Of a stretch of DNA of 64,000 nt, positions 29,101-39,609 are shown one piece after another. The notes under the pieces were generated by a model. The model ran no database searches, was not told the DNA's origin, and saw only the letters and a list, made by a program, of their open reading frames with translations. The number at the start of each line of letters is the position of its first letter. Position 1 is the first letter of the stretch. The position numbers were made by a program, and so were the translations under genes. The DNA is from Mercurialis annua (taxonomy: Eukaryota > Streptophyta > Magnoliopsida > Malpighiales > Euphorbiaceae), in the NCBI RefSeq assembly GCF_937616625.2, contig NC_065577.1:21589501-21653500 (forward strand). Direction: 5' to 3'.

Positions 29101-32100
29101 ATACTTGAGACACGACTTACTAATTCATTGTTACTTTTCACGCACACTTTGTGTAATATATAACCTAACCATGCTTAGGTAATCGGAACGACGCCTTAGA
29201 GAGACTTGTGACGCGACATAAGCATGGTAATCGAAACGACGAATTAAAGATACTTAAGACACGACTTACCAATCTAGCGTCACTTTTCAAGCACACGTTG
29301 CGTAATACAATCTAACCATGCATAGGTACTCAGAACGATGCGTTAAAGAGCCTTGAGACGCGACATACTAATCTAGCGTCACTTTCACGCACACCTTGCG
29401 TAATATAACCTAACCATGCTTAGGTAATCAGAACAACGTGTTAAAGAGACTTGAGACGCGACATACTAATAATCTAGCTTCACTTTTCAAGCACACTTTG
29501 CGTAATATAACCTAATCATGCTTAGGTAATCGGAACGACGCGTTAACGAGTCTTGAGACACGACATGCTAATCTAGCGTCACATTCACGCACACCTTGCG
29601 TATTATAAGCTAACCAAGCTTAGCTAATCCGAAAGACGCGTTAAAGAGACTAGAGACGCAATATGCTAATTTAGCGTCACTATTCACGCACACTTTGCGT
29701 AATATAACCTAACCATTCTTAGGTAATCAAAATGACGTGTTAAAGAGACTTGAGATGCGACATACTAGTCTAGCATCATTTTTCACGCATTCATTGCGTA
29801 ATATAACCTCATCATGATTAGGTAATCGGGACGACTCGTTAAAGAGAGTTTAGATGCGACATACTAATCTATTGTTACTTTTCACGCACACTTTGCGTAA
29901 TATAACCTAACCATGCTTAGGTATTCGAAACGACGCGTTAGAGAGACTTATGACGCGATTTCAGCATGGTAATCAAAACGACGCGTTCAAGACACTTCAA
30001 AACGCGACATACTAATCTAGCGTCACGGTTAATGCACACTTTGCGTAATATAACCTAACCATGCTTAGGTAATCGGAACGACGCGTTGAATAGACTTGAT
30101 ACGCGACATACTAATCTAGCGTCACTTTTCACGCACACTTTGCGTAATATAACCGTGCTTAGGTATTCGGAACACGCGTTAAAGAGACTTGAGACGTGAT
30201 ATACTAATCTAGCGTCACTTGTCATGCACACTTTGCGTAATATAACATAACCATTCTTAGATAATCAGAATGACGCGTTAAACAGACTTGAGACACGACA
30301 TACTAATCTAGCTTCAATTTTCACGCATACTCTGCGTAACCTAACCTAACCATGCATAGATAATCATAACGACGCGTTAGAGACACTTGTGACGCGACAT
30401 GCTAATCTAGCGTCACTTTCACGCACACCTTGCGTAATATAAGCTAACCATGCTTAGGTAATCCGAACGACGCGATAATGAGACTTGAGACGCGACATGC
30501 TAATTTAGCGTCACTTTTCACGCAACTTTGCGTAGTATAACCTAACCATGCTTAGGTATTCGAAACGACTCATTAGAGAGACTTGTGACGCAACTTAAGC
30601 ATGGTAATCGAAACGGCGCTTTAAAGACACTTGAAACGCGACATACTAATCTAGCATCACGTTTAACGCACACTTTGCGTAATATAACCTAACCATGCTT
30701 AAGTATTCGAAACGACTCATTAGAGAGACTTGTGACGCAACTTAAGCATGGTAATCGAAACGGCGCGTTAAAGACACTTGACGCACACTTTGCGTAATAT
30801 AACCTAACCATGCTTAGGTAATCGAAACGACGCGTTGAATAGACTTGATACGCCACATACTAATCGATTGTCATTTTTCACGCACACTTTGCGTAATATA
30901 ACCTAAGCATGCTTAGGTAGTCGGAACGACGCGTTAAATAAATTTGAGACGCAACATACTAATCAATTGTCATTTTTCACGCACACGTTGCGTAAAATAA
31001 CCTTAACCATGCTTAGGTAATCGGAACGACGGGTTAGAGAGACTTGTGACGCGACATAGGCATGGTAATCGAAACGACGCATTACAGAGACTTGAGATGC
31101 GTAATAATAATCTAGCGTAACTTATTTCTCACACTTTGCGTAATATAACCTTACCATGCTTAGAAATCGGAACGACGCATTAGTGAGACTTGAGACGCGA
31201 CGTACTAAGCTAGCGTCACTTTTCACGCACACTTTGCGTAATATAACCAGACCATTCTTAGGAAATAGGACCGATGCATTAGAGAGACTTGAGACGTGAC
31301 TAACTAATCTAGCGTCACTTTTCACACACACTTTGCGAAAAAGTAAACTCACCATGATTAGGTAATCGGAACGACAAGTTAAAGAGACTTTCGATGCGAG
31401 ATAATCATGGTAATCGAAACGACGCGTTAAAGAGACTTGAGACGCGACATACTAATCTAGTGTCACTTTTCATGCAAACTTTTTGTAGTATAACCTAACC
31501 ATAATTAGTTAATAGGAACAACGCGTTGAAGAGAACTGAGACGCGACATACTAAGCTAACCATAATTAGTTAATAGGAACAAAGGGACTTAAATCTACTG
31601 TCTCTTTTCACCCACATTTTGTGTAATATAACCTAACCAAGCTTAGGTAATTGGGACGACGCGTTAGAGAGACTTGTGACGGGACATACTAATCTTGCGT
31701 CACTTTTCACGCACACTTTGCGTAATATGACCTAACCATGCTTAGGTTATCGGAACGATGCGTTAAAGAGACTTGGAACGCGACATACTAATAGACTTGA
31801 GACGCGATATACTAATTTAATGTCATTTTTAACGCACACTTTGCGTAATATAACCCAACCATGCTTAGCTAATCGGAACAACACTTTAGAGAGACTTGTG
31901 ACGCGACATAAGCACGGTAATCGAAACGACGCGTTAAAGAGACTTCAGACGCGGCATACTAATCTAGCGTCACTTTTTACGCAAACTTTGCGTAATATAA
32001 CCTAACCATGCTTAGGTAATCAGAACGACGCGTTAATGAGACTTCTGACGCACCATACTTATCTAGCGTCACTTTTCACGCCACTTTGATATAACCTAAC

Positions 32101-32530
32101 CATGCTTAGGTAATCGGAATGACGCGTTAAAAAGACTTGAGACGCGACATACTATTCTAGCGTCACTTTTCGAGCATGCTTTGCGTAATATAACCTAGCC
32201 ATGCTTTGGTAATCGGAACGACGCGTTAAATAGAATTTATACGCGACATACTAATCTATAGTCACTTTTCACACACACTTTGCGTAATATACCTAACCAT
32301 ACTTAAGGTAATCGGAACGACGCGTTAAAGAGACTTGAGGCGCAACATATTAATCAATTGTTACTTTTCACGCACACTTAACCTAACCATGCTTAGGCAA
32401 TCAGAACGACGCGTTAGAGAGACTTGTGACGTGACATAAGCATGGCAATCGAAATGACGCGTTAAAGAGACTTGAGACGTGACATACTAATCTACCGTCA
32501 CTTTTTGCGCAAACTTTGCATAATATAACC
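23106..32530 (+). repeat. Satellite block A2, second part (A orientation)
   Basis: This is a continuous A-orientation array. From about 26577 to 31555 it is a direct diverged copy of bases 1 to about 6140, for example the shared TTCACTCACTCTTTGAGTAA variant near 26697. Near 31555 the homology stops inside a small local repeat (CATAATTAGTTAATAGGAAC occurs twice). From about 31790 the sequence is the inverted partner of 10560-11330. No gene is seen. Confidence 0.93.
30548..30841 (+). repeat. Local tandem duplication of a 147-bp composite unit
   Basis: The variant block starting ATGCTTAGGTATTCGAAACG at 30548 is repeated 147 bp later at 30695. The 147-bp length is one 99-bp monomer plus one 48-bp unit. 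The homologous place in the first block (near 5248) has a single copy, so the gain is local. Confidence 0.75.
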
Positions 32531-32542
32531 AAAACTAAATAA

Positions 32543-33739
32543 TCATTTTCCAGATGGTTGGCCAAGCATTCCAATAAAAGGATCATTGTCATCATATCTC
32601 CTGTGAAAATCAGCTTCAGAACAACAGCTTGAGTTTTGGAGATCATCTTCGATTTCTTCATCCTCCGAATCCGTTAAGCAATCATCACAATCACAGGCAT
32701 CGAAGAAACAATGACCATCCCGTTGAAAGGCATATATAGGACGCCCTTCAAAATCAAAAGAGACAACAGGGACTCCTTTTTCCTGTGGAAATGGTTCAAG
32801 CATGAACTGTGTAGAAAATACCTGAGGAGTGACATCAGTATGTTTTGTAAAGGACGTTTCCACAGTGCCATCAGGTTTTTTTGTGAATACTGGAGTACAG
32901 GATTGAACTGGTTGAGTAGATTCATGCATTTTTTCATAGTTGGTAATCCACTTCTCGGGGAAAAGGTGTAGGAGTTCATTTCTGGTGATTTGTTTGGGTA
33001 TGTGGACACAAGAAGGGGTGTTTTGGGAATCTGTCTTTATCAAAAGGGCATCATTATGGTTTGCGGGTAAAGTGAGGTTTAAATCATGGTTTTGCAAACG
33101 ATACACCATTTGATAGTGAAGAGTAGCTGCAATTGAATCAGCAACTTGTTGGGCTCCAGTAATTTGTATTTGCACCTTTAAAGCTGTAAGAGCCATCGGA
33201 TCAGAGAGGGCAAGATTGTAATTTGGGAAAAAGGTGAAAAACACTGAGCCTGCATTCAAGGAAGTTTCAACTGTACCAATCACTGCATGTTGATACTGTA
33301 GATAACGGGAATCTACGAGAGCAATTCTTGTGAAAACTGGTAGACTGGCACGACCATGGTAACTGAGACCAAGTCGGATAGCTCCAAAATGAATATGAGT
33401 ATAACCCTGAGTTAACCAAACTCTTAGAAATTCAGGTGGAATCTCAAGAGTAATGAATTGTTCAGCTTGAGAAGCATGAATGGTGCATTGATCAAAGCTG
33501 GATGACTGAACATATTCTTTGATAGGTTTGTAAGGCTTTTTTTTTATCAAGGACTTGATATTATGGATAAAAGGGGTAGCGGTTTTAGAAAACGCATCAT
33601 AAGGGTTGAGAAGAGGGGCTTTTGTATCAGATATTTTTTGATTTTCTGGAAGATAAATAAACTCATAAAGATAATCATTTTTATTTACAGTAGTAAGAGC
33701 AGTACTAGAAGGCGTAGAACAACAACTTTTTGTGAGCAT
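32543..33739 (-). CDS. Caulimovirid movement-protein-like ORF, endogenous viral, copy 1
   Basis: This is the only convincing long ORF: 398 codons, ending TGA at 32543. The first ATG after the primer-binding site is at 33739. The frame is open a little further upstream but has no ATG there, and an in-frame TGA lies just before it. Residues of about 85-217 resemble the 30K-superfamily movement domain of Caulimoviridae: YTHIHFGAIRLGLSYHGRAS, then RIALVDSRY (Asp143, the conserved acidic position) and a beta-rich stretch ending LHYQMVYRLQNH. These proteins form or modify plasmodesmatal tubules for cell-to-cell spread. A basic patch (IKKKPYKP, about 65-72) precedes the domain and a strongly acidic cluster (DSEDEEIEDD) lies near 357-366. 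In many relatives this domain heads a polyprotein; here it stops alone. Whether it is expressed is unknown. The family call rests on motif recognition, not a database search. Confidence 0.7.
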   Translation of the reverse strand: MLTKSCCSTPSSTALTTVNKNDYLYEFIYLPENQKISDTKAPLLNPYDAFSKTATPFIHNIKSLIKKKPYKPIKEYVQSSSFDQCTIHASQAEQFITLEIPPEFLRVWLTQGYTHIHFGAIRLGLSYHGRASLPVFTRIALVDSRYLQYQHAVIGTVETSLNAGSVFFTFFPNYNLALSDPMALTALKVQIQITGAQQVADSIAATLHYQMVYRLQNHDLNLTLPANHNDALLIKTDSQNTPSCVHIPKQITRNELLHLFPEKWITNYEKMHESTQPVQSCTPVFTKKPDGTVETSFTKHTDVTPQVFSTQFMLEPFPQEKGVPVVSFDFEGRPIYAFQRDGHCFFDACDCDDCLTDSEDEEIEDDLQNSSCCSEADFHRRYDDNDPFIGMLGQPSGK

Positions 33740-33809
33740 GGTTGTAAAGTACTGACCCAATTTTCACAAAGTAAGAACTAGTATATGTATTTCTTTCTCT
33801 TCGCTATTA

Positions 33810-33822
33810 GGCTCCGATACCA
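33810..33822 (-). promoter_or_regulatory. Putative tRNA-Met primer-binding site (copy 1)
   Basis: The minus strand reads TGGTATCGGAGCC, one base different from the TGGTATCAGAGCC site complementary to plant initiator tRNA-Met, which caulimovirids and many LTR elements use to prime minus-strand DNA. It lies 70 bp upstream of the movement-protein ATG, with no intervening ATG. This fits the 5' part of a pararetroviral transcript. Confidence 0.65.
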
Positions 33823-36171
33823 ATGAGAGGAACGACGATAAACCTTAACAGATTACATGTATGACTAGCCAGGATCACAGCCTTCGCATTAAAGAGCCTT
33901 AAGACGTGACATACTAATCTAGCGTCACTTTTCACGCACACCTTGCATAATATTACATAACAATGCTTAGGTAATCGGAACGACGCATTAAAGAGACTTG
34001 AGACGGGACATACTAATCTAGCGTTACTTTTCTTGCACATTTTGCGTAATATAACCTAACCATTCTTGGGTAATCGGAACGACGCATTAAAGAGACTTGA
34101 GACGCGACATACTAATCTAGCGTCATGTTTCACGCACTCTTTGCGTAATACAACCTAACCATTCTTAGGTCATCGGAACAATGCGTTAAAGAGACTTGAG
34201 ATACGACATACTAATTCAACGTCACTTTCTACGCACACTTTGCGTAATATAATCTAACCATGGTTAGGTAATCGGAACGACGCGTTAAAGAAACTTGTGA
34301 CGCGACATACTAATATAACCTAACCATGTTTATGTAATCGGAAAAACGTGTTAAAGAGAAATGAGACGCGGCATACTAATCTAGCGTCACTTTTCACGCA
34401 CACTTTGCGTAATATAACCTGGTTGCTTAGGTAATCGGAATGACGCGTTAAATAGACTTGATACGCGGCATACTAATCTATCGTCACATTTCACGCACAC
34501 TTTGCGTAATATAACTTAAACATGCTTAGGTAATCGGAACGACGCGTTAAAGAGATTTGAGACGCGACATACTAATCTATTGCTACTTTTTACGCACACT
34601 TTGCGTACTATAACCTAACCATGCTTAGGTAATAAGAAACACGCGTTAGAGAGACTTGAGACGCGATATAAGTATGGTAATCGAAGCGACGCGTTTAAGA
34701 GACTTGAGAGGTGACATACTAATCTAGCGTTACTTTTTACGCAAACTTTGCATAAAATAACTTAACCATGCTTATAAACGGCGCATTAAAGAGCCTTTAT
34801 ACGCGGCATATAATCTAGCGTCACTTTTTATGCACACCTTGCGTAATATAACCTAACCATACTTAGGTAATTGGAACGACGCATTAAAGAGACAGATTAG
34901 TATTACTTTTCTCGCACACTCGCAATATAGCCTAACCATTCTTGGGTAATCGGAACGACGCGTTGAAGAGACTTGAGACGCGACATACTAATCCTGCGTC
35001 ACTTTTCACGCACTCTTTGCGTAATATAACCTAACCACCCTTAGGTAATCGGAACGACGCGTTCAAGTATCTAGCATCACTTTTCACGCACACTTTGCGT
35101 AATATAACCTTACAACACCTAGGTAATCGGAACGACGCGTTAAAGAGACTTGTGACGCGATATAGTAATCTAATGTCACTTTTCACGCACACTTTGCGTT
35201 ATATAACCTAACCATGCATTGGTAATCGGAACAGAGCGTTAAAGAGACTTGTGACGCGACATAATAATCTAGCGTCACTTTTAACGCACACTTTGAGTAA
35301 TATAACCCGCTTTCCGTAATATAACCTAACCACAAATAGGTAATCGGAACGATGCGTTCAAGAGATTTGAGACGCGACATACCACTAATCTAACATCACT
35401 TTTCATGCTCACTTTGCGTAATATAACCTAAGCACGCTTATGTAATCGGAACGACGCGTTAAAGAGACTTGTGACGCAACATACTACTAATCTAGCGTCA
35501 CTTTAACGCACACTTTGTGTTATATAACCTAACCATGCCTAGGTAATCGGAACGACTTGTTAAATAGACTTGTGACGCGACATAGTAATCTAGAGTCACT
35601 TTTCACGCACACTGCATAATATAGCCTAACTATGCATAGGGAATCAGAACAGCACGTTGAAGAGACTTGTGACGCGACATACTAATCTACCGTCACTTTT
35701 AAGGCACACTTAGCGTAATATAACCGAACCATGCCAAGGTAATCGGAATGACGCAATAAAGAGACTTGTGACGCGACATACTAATCTAGCGTCACTTTTC
35801 ACGCACACTTTGCGTAATATAACCAAACCATGCTTAGGTAATCGAAACAATGCTTTTAAAGAGACTTGAGACGAAACATATTAATCTAGCGCCACTTTTT
35901 ACGCACACTTTGCGTAATATAACCTAACCATGCTTAGGTAATCGGAATGACGCATTAAAGACACTTGAGATTGGACATACTAATCGAGCGTCACTTTTCA
36001 CTCACATTAAGCGTAATATAACATAACCATGCTTAGGTAATCGGAACGGCGCGTTAATGAGACTTTAGCCACGACATACTAATCTATTAATCCTTTTCAT
36101 GCACACTTTGCGTACAATAACCTAACCATGCTTAAGTAATCGGAACGACGCATTAAAGAGCCTTAAGACGC

Positions 36172-37610
36172 GACATACTAATATATTTTTACTTTTCACG
36201 CACACTTTGCGTAATATAACCTAACCATGCTTATGTAATCGGAACGACGCGTTAAAGAGACGTTAGATGCGACATACTAATCAATTGATCCTTTTCACGC
36301 ATACTTTGCGTACTATAATATAACCATGCTTAGGTAATACGCGTTAGAGAGACTTTTGACGCGACATAAGCATGGTAATCGAAATGACGCGTTACAGAGA
36401 CTTGAGACGCGATATACTAATCTAACGTCACTTTTCACGCAAACTTTGTGTAATATAACGTAAGCATACTTAGGTAATCGAAACGACGCAATAAAGAGTC
36501 TTGAGACGCGACATTTTAATCTAGCGTCACTTTTCACGCACACCTTGCGTAATATAACCTAACCATGCTTAGGTAATAGGAACGACGCGTGAAATAGACG
36601 TGAGACGCGACATATTAATTCTGTTGTCATTTTTCACGCAACATTTGCATAATATAACCTAACCAAGCTTAGGTAATCAGAACGACGCGTTAAAGATACT
36701 TTAGACGCAACATACTAATCTATTGTCACTTTTCATACACACTTTGCGTATTATAACCTAACCATGCTTAGGTAATCAGAACGACGTGTTAAAGAGATTT
36801 GAGACGCAAAATACTAATCGAGCGTCACTTTTAATAATCTATTGTTACTTTTCACGCACACTTTGTGTACTATAACCTAACCATGCTTAGGTAGTCGGAA
36901 CGACGTGTTAGAGAGCCTTGGTAATTTAAACGACTCGTTAAAGAGACTTGAGACGCGACATACTAATCTACCGTCACTTTTCACGCCAACTTTGCATAAT
37001 AACCTAACCATGCTTAGGTAATCGGAACGGCGCATTAAAGAGCCATGAGACGCGACATACTAATCTAGCGTCACATTTCACGCACACCTTGGGTAATAAC
37101 CAAACCATGGTTAGGTAATCGGAACGACGCGTTTAAGAGACTTGAGATGGAACATACTAATCTAGCGTTACTTTTCTCGCACACTTTACGTAAACCTAAA
37201 AATTCTTGGGTAATCGGAACGACACATTAAAGAGACTTGAGACGCAACATACTAATCTAGTGTCATTTTTTACGCACTCTTTGCGTAATATAAGTAACCA
37301 TGCTTAGGTAATCGGAACAACGCGTTTAAAGAGTTTTGAGACGCGATATACTAATCTAGCGTCACTTTTCACGGACATTTTGCGTAACATAACCTTAGCA
37401 TGCTTAGGAAATCGGAACGACGCGTTAGATAGACTTGTGACGCGACATACTAATCTATTGTCATTTTTCACACATACTTTGCGTAATAATATAACCTAAC
37501 CATACTGAAGTAATTGGAACAATGCGTTAAATAGACTTGAGACGCGACATACTAATCTATTGTCATTTTTCACGCACACTTTGCGTTATAACCTAACCAT
37601 GCTTAGGAAT
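36172..37610 (+). repeat. Local 1.4-kb segmental duplication, upstream unit
   Basis: This is collinear with about 37635-39597. Shared rare variants include TGATCCTTTTCACGCATACT, the GACGCGTGAAATAGACGTGA variant and the AACCTTAGCATGCTTAGGAA variant. It lacks the RNase H insert: at 36338-36358 it carries the 21 bp of satellite that the viral piece replaced in the downstream unit. Confidence 0.8.
36338..36358 (+). other. Empty target site of the RNase H fragment
   Basis: Flanks GCTTAGGTAA and ACGCGACATAAGCATGG are continuous here across 21 bp (TACGCGTTAGAGAGACTTTTG is the gap filler, shown as positions 36338-36358). In the downstream duplicate the same flanks surround the viral piece at 37796-38156 and the 21 bp are missing. 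One base of edge ambiguity makes the loss 20-21 bp. The same uninterrupted arrangement is found in the inverted arm near 8065-8095. Confidence 0.75.
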
Positions 37611-37795
37611 AATGATGCGTTAGAGATACTTGAGATGCGACATACTAATATAACGTCACTTTTCACACACACTTTGTGTAATATAACCTAACCATGCTTA
37701 TGTAATCGGAACGACGCGTTAAAGATGCGACATACTAATCTATTGATCCTTTTCACGCATACTTTGCATACTATAATATAACCATGCTTAGGTAA

Positions 37796-38156
37796 CAGAT
37801 TCCTCAGTCAGGAACCAGAATATTGCAGACAGATGCCAGTGATAAATTTTGGGGTGCTATTCTGCTAGAAGAACAAGACAGCAAACAGAGGATATGCGCT
37901 TATGCTAGTGGAAAATTCTCAGAAGCAGAAACTCATTATCATTCCACATTTAAAGAAGTGTTAGCGGTCAAATATTAGATCAAGAAGTTTTGAATTTCAT
38001 CTGATCGGTCACAAGTTCAAAGTGCTTATGGACTGTTCTTCATTTCCAAAAATGCTCAATTTTAATGGGAAAATTGTTCCTAACAATCAACTACTTCGAT
38101 GGAGTGAATGGTTCAGCAAGTATGATTTCATGGTAGAACATATTAAAGGAAATCAG
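37796..38156 (+). pseudogene. Broken caulimovirid RNase H fragment, copy 1
   Basis: A 361-bp non-satellite insert encodes on the plus strand a fragment of the ribonuclease H domain that follows reverse transcriptase in caulimovirid polyproteins. Visible features are RILQTDASDKFWGA (first catalytic Asp), SGKFSEAETHYHSTFKEVLA (with the catalytic Glu), a later KVLMDCSSFPKM (Asp) and the terminal WSEWFSKYDFMVEHIKG. It is disrupted by an in-frame TAG at about 37976-37978 and by a one-base frame change about 15 bases later, so it cannot make a continuous domain. Reverse transcriptase is absent upstream, and downstream sequence passes straight into satellite. An ORF beginning at 38022 is a chimera of the fragment tail and satellite. 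It lies on the opposite strand to the movement-protein insert. Confidence 0.8.
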
Positions 38157-39597
38157 ACGCGACATAAGCATGGTAATCGAAATGACGCGTTACAGAGACT
38201 TGAGACGCGATATACTAATCTAACGTCACTTTTCACGCAAACTTTGTGTAATATAACGTAAGCATACTTAGGTAATCGAAACGACGCAATAAAGAGTCTT
38301 GAGACGCGACATTTTAATCTAGCGTCACTTTTCACGCACACCTTGCGTAATATAACCTAACCATGCTTAGGTAATAGGAACGACGCGTGAAATAGACGTG
38401 AGACGCGACATATTAATTCTCTTGTCATTTTTAACGCAACGCTTGCTTAATATAACCTAACCAAGTTTAGGTAATCGGAACAACGCGTTAAAGATACTTT
38501 AGATGCAACATACTAATCTATTGTCACTTTTCATACACACTTTGCGTATTATAACCTAACCATGCTTAGGTAATCGAACGACGTGTTAAAGAGACCTGAG
38601 ACATAAAATACTAATCGAGCGTCACTTTTCACGAACGCTTTGCGTAATATAGCCTAACCATGGTTAGGTAATCGGAGCAACGCGATAAAGGGAATTGAGA
38701 CGCGACATACATTATGTCACTTTTAACGCACACTTTGCGTAATATAACATAACCATGGTTAAGTAATCGAAATGAAGCGTTAAAGAGACTTGAGACGTGA
38801 CATACTAATTTATTGTTACTTTTCACGCACACTTTGTGTACTATATAACCTAAAGATGCTTAGGTAATCGGAACGACGCGTTGGAGAGGCTTGTGATGCG
38901 ACATATGCATGGTAATTGAAATGACTCGTTAAAGAGACTTGAGACGCGACATACTAATCTACTGTCACTTTTCATGCCAACTTTGCATAATATAACCTAA
39001 CCATGTTTAGGTAATCGGAACGACGCATTAAAGAACCATGATACGCGACATAGTAATCTAGCGTCACATTTCACGCACACCTTGGGTAATATAACCTAAC
39101 CATGGTTAGGTAATCAGAACGACGCGCTTAAGAGACTTGAGATGGGACATACTAATCTAGCGTTACTTTTCTCGCACACTTTACGTAAACCTAACAATTC
39201 TTGGGTAATCGGAACGACGCGTTAAAGAGACTTGAGACGCAACATACTAATCTAGTGTCATTTTTTACGCACTCTTTGCGTAATATAAGTAACCATGCTT
39301 AGGTAATCGGAACAACGCGTTTAAAGAGTTTTGAGACGCGATATACTAATCTAGCGTCACTTTTCACGGACACTTTGCGTAATATAACCTTAGCATGCTT
39401 AGGAAATTGGAACGACGCGTTAGATAGACTTATGACGTGACATACTAATCTATTGTCATTTTTCACACATACTTTGCGTAATAATATAACCTAACCATGC
39501 TGAAGTAATTGGAACAATGCGTTAAATAGACTTGAGACGCGACATACTAATCTATTGTCATTTTTCACGCACACTTTGCGTAATATAACCTAACCAG
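38157..39597 (+). repeat. Satellite, downstream unit of the local duplication (A orientation)
   Basis: A-orientation satellite, the duplicate of about 36359-37610 and the inverted partner of 6630 to about 8070. It ends at the orientation switch. It retains about two monomers (near 38640-38810) that the upstream unit has lost. The inverted arm also has them, so they are ancestral. No gene is seen. Confidence 0.92.
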
Positions 39598-39609
39598 GCT
39601 AGCGTTAAC
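39598..39609. other. Satellite orientation switch A to B
   Basis: GCTAGC followed by GTTAAC, the exact reverse complement of the joint at 6618-6629. Sequence to both sides is the inverted counterpart of the sequence around 6624. Confidence 0.85.

Larger units (their letters stand above)
32531..33884 (-). mobile_element. Endogenous caulimovirid segment with primer-binding site and movement-protein ORF (copy 1)
   Basis: This 1,354-bp segment of ordinary base composition is embedded in the satellite. On the minus strand it holds, in order, about 60 bp of leader, a tRNA-Met-type primer-binding site, an AT-rich spacer and an intact movement-protein-like ORF, and it ends directly after the stop codon. 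No capsid, protease or reverse-transcriptase part follows. Comparison with the inverted arm at 10560-10580 shows that the segment replaced 20-21 bp of satellite with no target duplication. That fits illegitimate end-joining, the usual route for endogenous pararetroviruses. The order of primer-binding site followed by movement protein resembles petuvirus/florendovirus genomes (inference). Confidence 0.75.
33885..37795 (+). repeat. Satellite block A2, third part (A orientation)
   Basis: A-orientation satellite between the two viral inserts. Bases 33885-36358 are the inverted partner of about 8080-10559. From about 36172 to 37610 the satellite is repeated at about 37635-39597, a local segmental duplication absent from the partner arm. 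Relative to its copy, the first unit has lost about two monomers near 36833. No gene is seen. Confidence 0.93.

Noticed and set aside
32401..32661. 86-codon minus-strand ORF spanning the left edge of the viral segment
   Set aside because: It combines an out-of-frame piece of the movement-protein end with satellite translation; it is a boundary artefact.
32674..33009. 111-codon minus-strand ORF and the plus-strand ORFs at 32711-32971 and 33563-33781 inside the movement-protein segment
   Set aside because: They overlap the long movement-protein frame in other phases or on the other strand and have no recognisable domain; they are shadow frames.
33760..33760. Start of the movement-protein frame at 33760
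   Set aside because: That codon is TTG. The first ATG in frame, and the first after the primer-binding site, is at 33739, with an in-frame TGA just upstream of 33760.
33807..34040. 77-codon minus-strand ORF covering the primer-binding-site region
   Set aside because: Most of it is satellite translation running into the leader of the viral segment; there is no independent support.
38022..38261. 79-codon ORF (and its copy at 50369-50608) as a separate small gene
   Set aside because: The first part is the tail of the broken RNase H fragment and the rest is satellite; the frame crosses the insertion boundary by chance.
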